Part shown: piece by piece, positions 5,537 to 5,932 of the stretch
Layout of the letters: the number at the start of each line of letters is the position of its first letter
Position numbering within the stretch: the first letter of the stretch is position 1
Origin: JBHIBA01 sp046758845
GTDB taxonomy: Bacteria; UBA8248; JACPRG01; G963555815
Assembly: GCA_046758845.1 (NCBI GenBank)
Contig: JBHIBA010000293.1
Location: forward strand, 1-5,932
Direction: 5' to 3'
Length of the DNA stretch: 5,932 bases
Position numbers and translations under genes: made by a program
The notes under the pieces: generated by a model
What the model was told of the DNA's origin: nothing
Database searches by the model: none
The model's input: only the letters and a program-made list of their open reading frames with translations

Positions 5537-5932
5537 GGCGAGTTCTTCGAGCGCGCGGGCCGCTTGTTCGGGATTCGGCGCCTTGCCGTGGAAGGCGGGG
5601 TTATTCTCCATCTCGCTGACGCCCTTGCCCTTGGTCGTGCGGGCAATAACGATGCCGGGCTGGCCTTTTTGGGCGGCGCACGCTGAGAGGGCATCGTAAA
5701 TCTGGCGGAGGTCGTGGCCATCGATCTCCCGGACAAACCACCCGAAGGACTCCCATTTGGGAACGAGCGGCTCCATGTCCAGGATGTCCTTTGTGAAGCC
5801 ATCGAGCTGCATCTTGTTCGCATCGACGATGGCCGTCAGGTTGTCCAGCTTCCGGTAAGCGGCAGACATGGCCGCCTCCCAGATTTGGCCCTCCTCCGAC
5901 TCCCCGTCTCCAATCAGGACGAAGGTCCTGTA
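5534..5932 (-). CDS. Transketolase, N-terminal subunit (partial, 5' end beyond window)
   Basis: The last 132 residues are present. The frame is open to the window edge, so the Met encoded at 5869 is internal and not the start. The visible part is the end of the thiamine-diphosphate-binding domain. The cofactor/magnesium motif begins with GDGESEEG at 8-15 and closes with the Asn of VDANKMQLDG (Asn39). It is followed by EIDGHDLRQIYDAL (69-82), TTKGKGV (99-105) and the substrate-site His115 in NPAFHGKAPN. These are the standard markers of transketolase. The protein stops after this domain, where a full-length enzyme would continue into the pyrimidine-binding domain. That second half is encoded next (4547-5524), so this is a natural two-gene enzyme and not a frameshift: the break falls at a domain boundary and each half has proper start or stop signals. 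Confidence 0.93.
   Translation of the reverse strand, partial: YRTFVLIGDGESEEGQIWEAAMSAAYRKLDNLTAIVDANKMQLDGFTKDILDMEPLVPKWESFGWFVREIDGHDLRQIYDALSACAAQKGQPGIVIARTTKGKGVSEMENNPAFHGKAPNPEQAARALEELA

Overview
This is a GC-rich bacterial chromosomal segment with tightly packed genes on both strands. It contains no insertion sequence, CRISPR array, phage gene, tRNA or rRNA that I can recognise. The lineage cannot be fixed from the sequence. A two-subunit transketolase, a fused inositol-phosphate cytidylyltransferase/CDP-alcohol phosphotransferase and a zinc motif usually seen in sensory proteins would fit an environmental or thermophile-related phylum such as Nitrospirota, Methylomirabilota or Desulfobacterota. 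That placement is inference from gene content only.

Layout. Bases 1-102 (+) are the 3' end of an unrecognised gene. Facing it is a minus-strand gene (stop at 212, probable start at 1600 or 1654) that resembles the bifunctional CTP:inositol-1-phosphate cytidylyltransferase / di-myo-inositol-phosphate-phosphate synthase of thermophiles. Both of its active-site signatures are intact. After about 320 bases of leader and intergenic DNA comes a second minus-strand gene (1923-3599), a 558-residue HEAT-like-repeat protein of unknown function. It has a good sigma70-type promoter at 3675-3704. A divergent intergenic region of about 340-370 bases holds a 14-base palindrome and separates it from a short plus-strand gene (ATG 3967, or GTG 3940, to 4383). 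That gene encodes a coiled coil followed by a two-CxxC zinc-binding motif. After a 163-base convergent gap come two minus-strand genes in operon order. The N-terminal transketolase subunit (5534 to beyond the window end) is followed, 9 bases later, by the C-terminal subunit (4547-5524).

How the parts relate. The transketolase pair is a clear translationally coupled unit of the pentose phosphate pathway. The cytidylyltransferase/phosphotransferase would make a CDP-alcohol and transfer its phospho-alcohol to an acceptor at the membrane, plausibly for the solute di-myo-inositol phosphate. The HEAT-like protein and the small zinc protein are divergently arranged and may share control DNA, but nothing in the sequence links them functionally. 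I found no convincing new multi-gene system. The least explained parts are the HEAT-like protein, the free-standing zinc-motif protein and their shared intergenic region.
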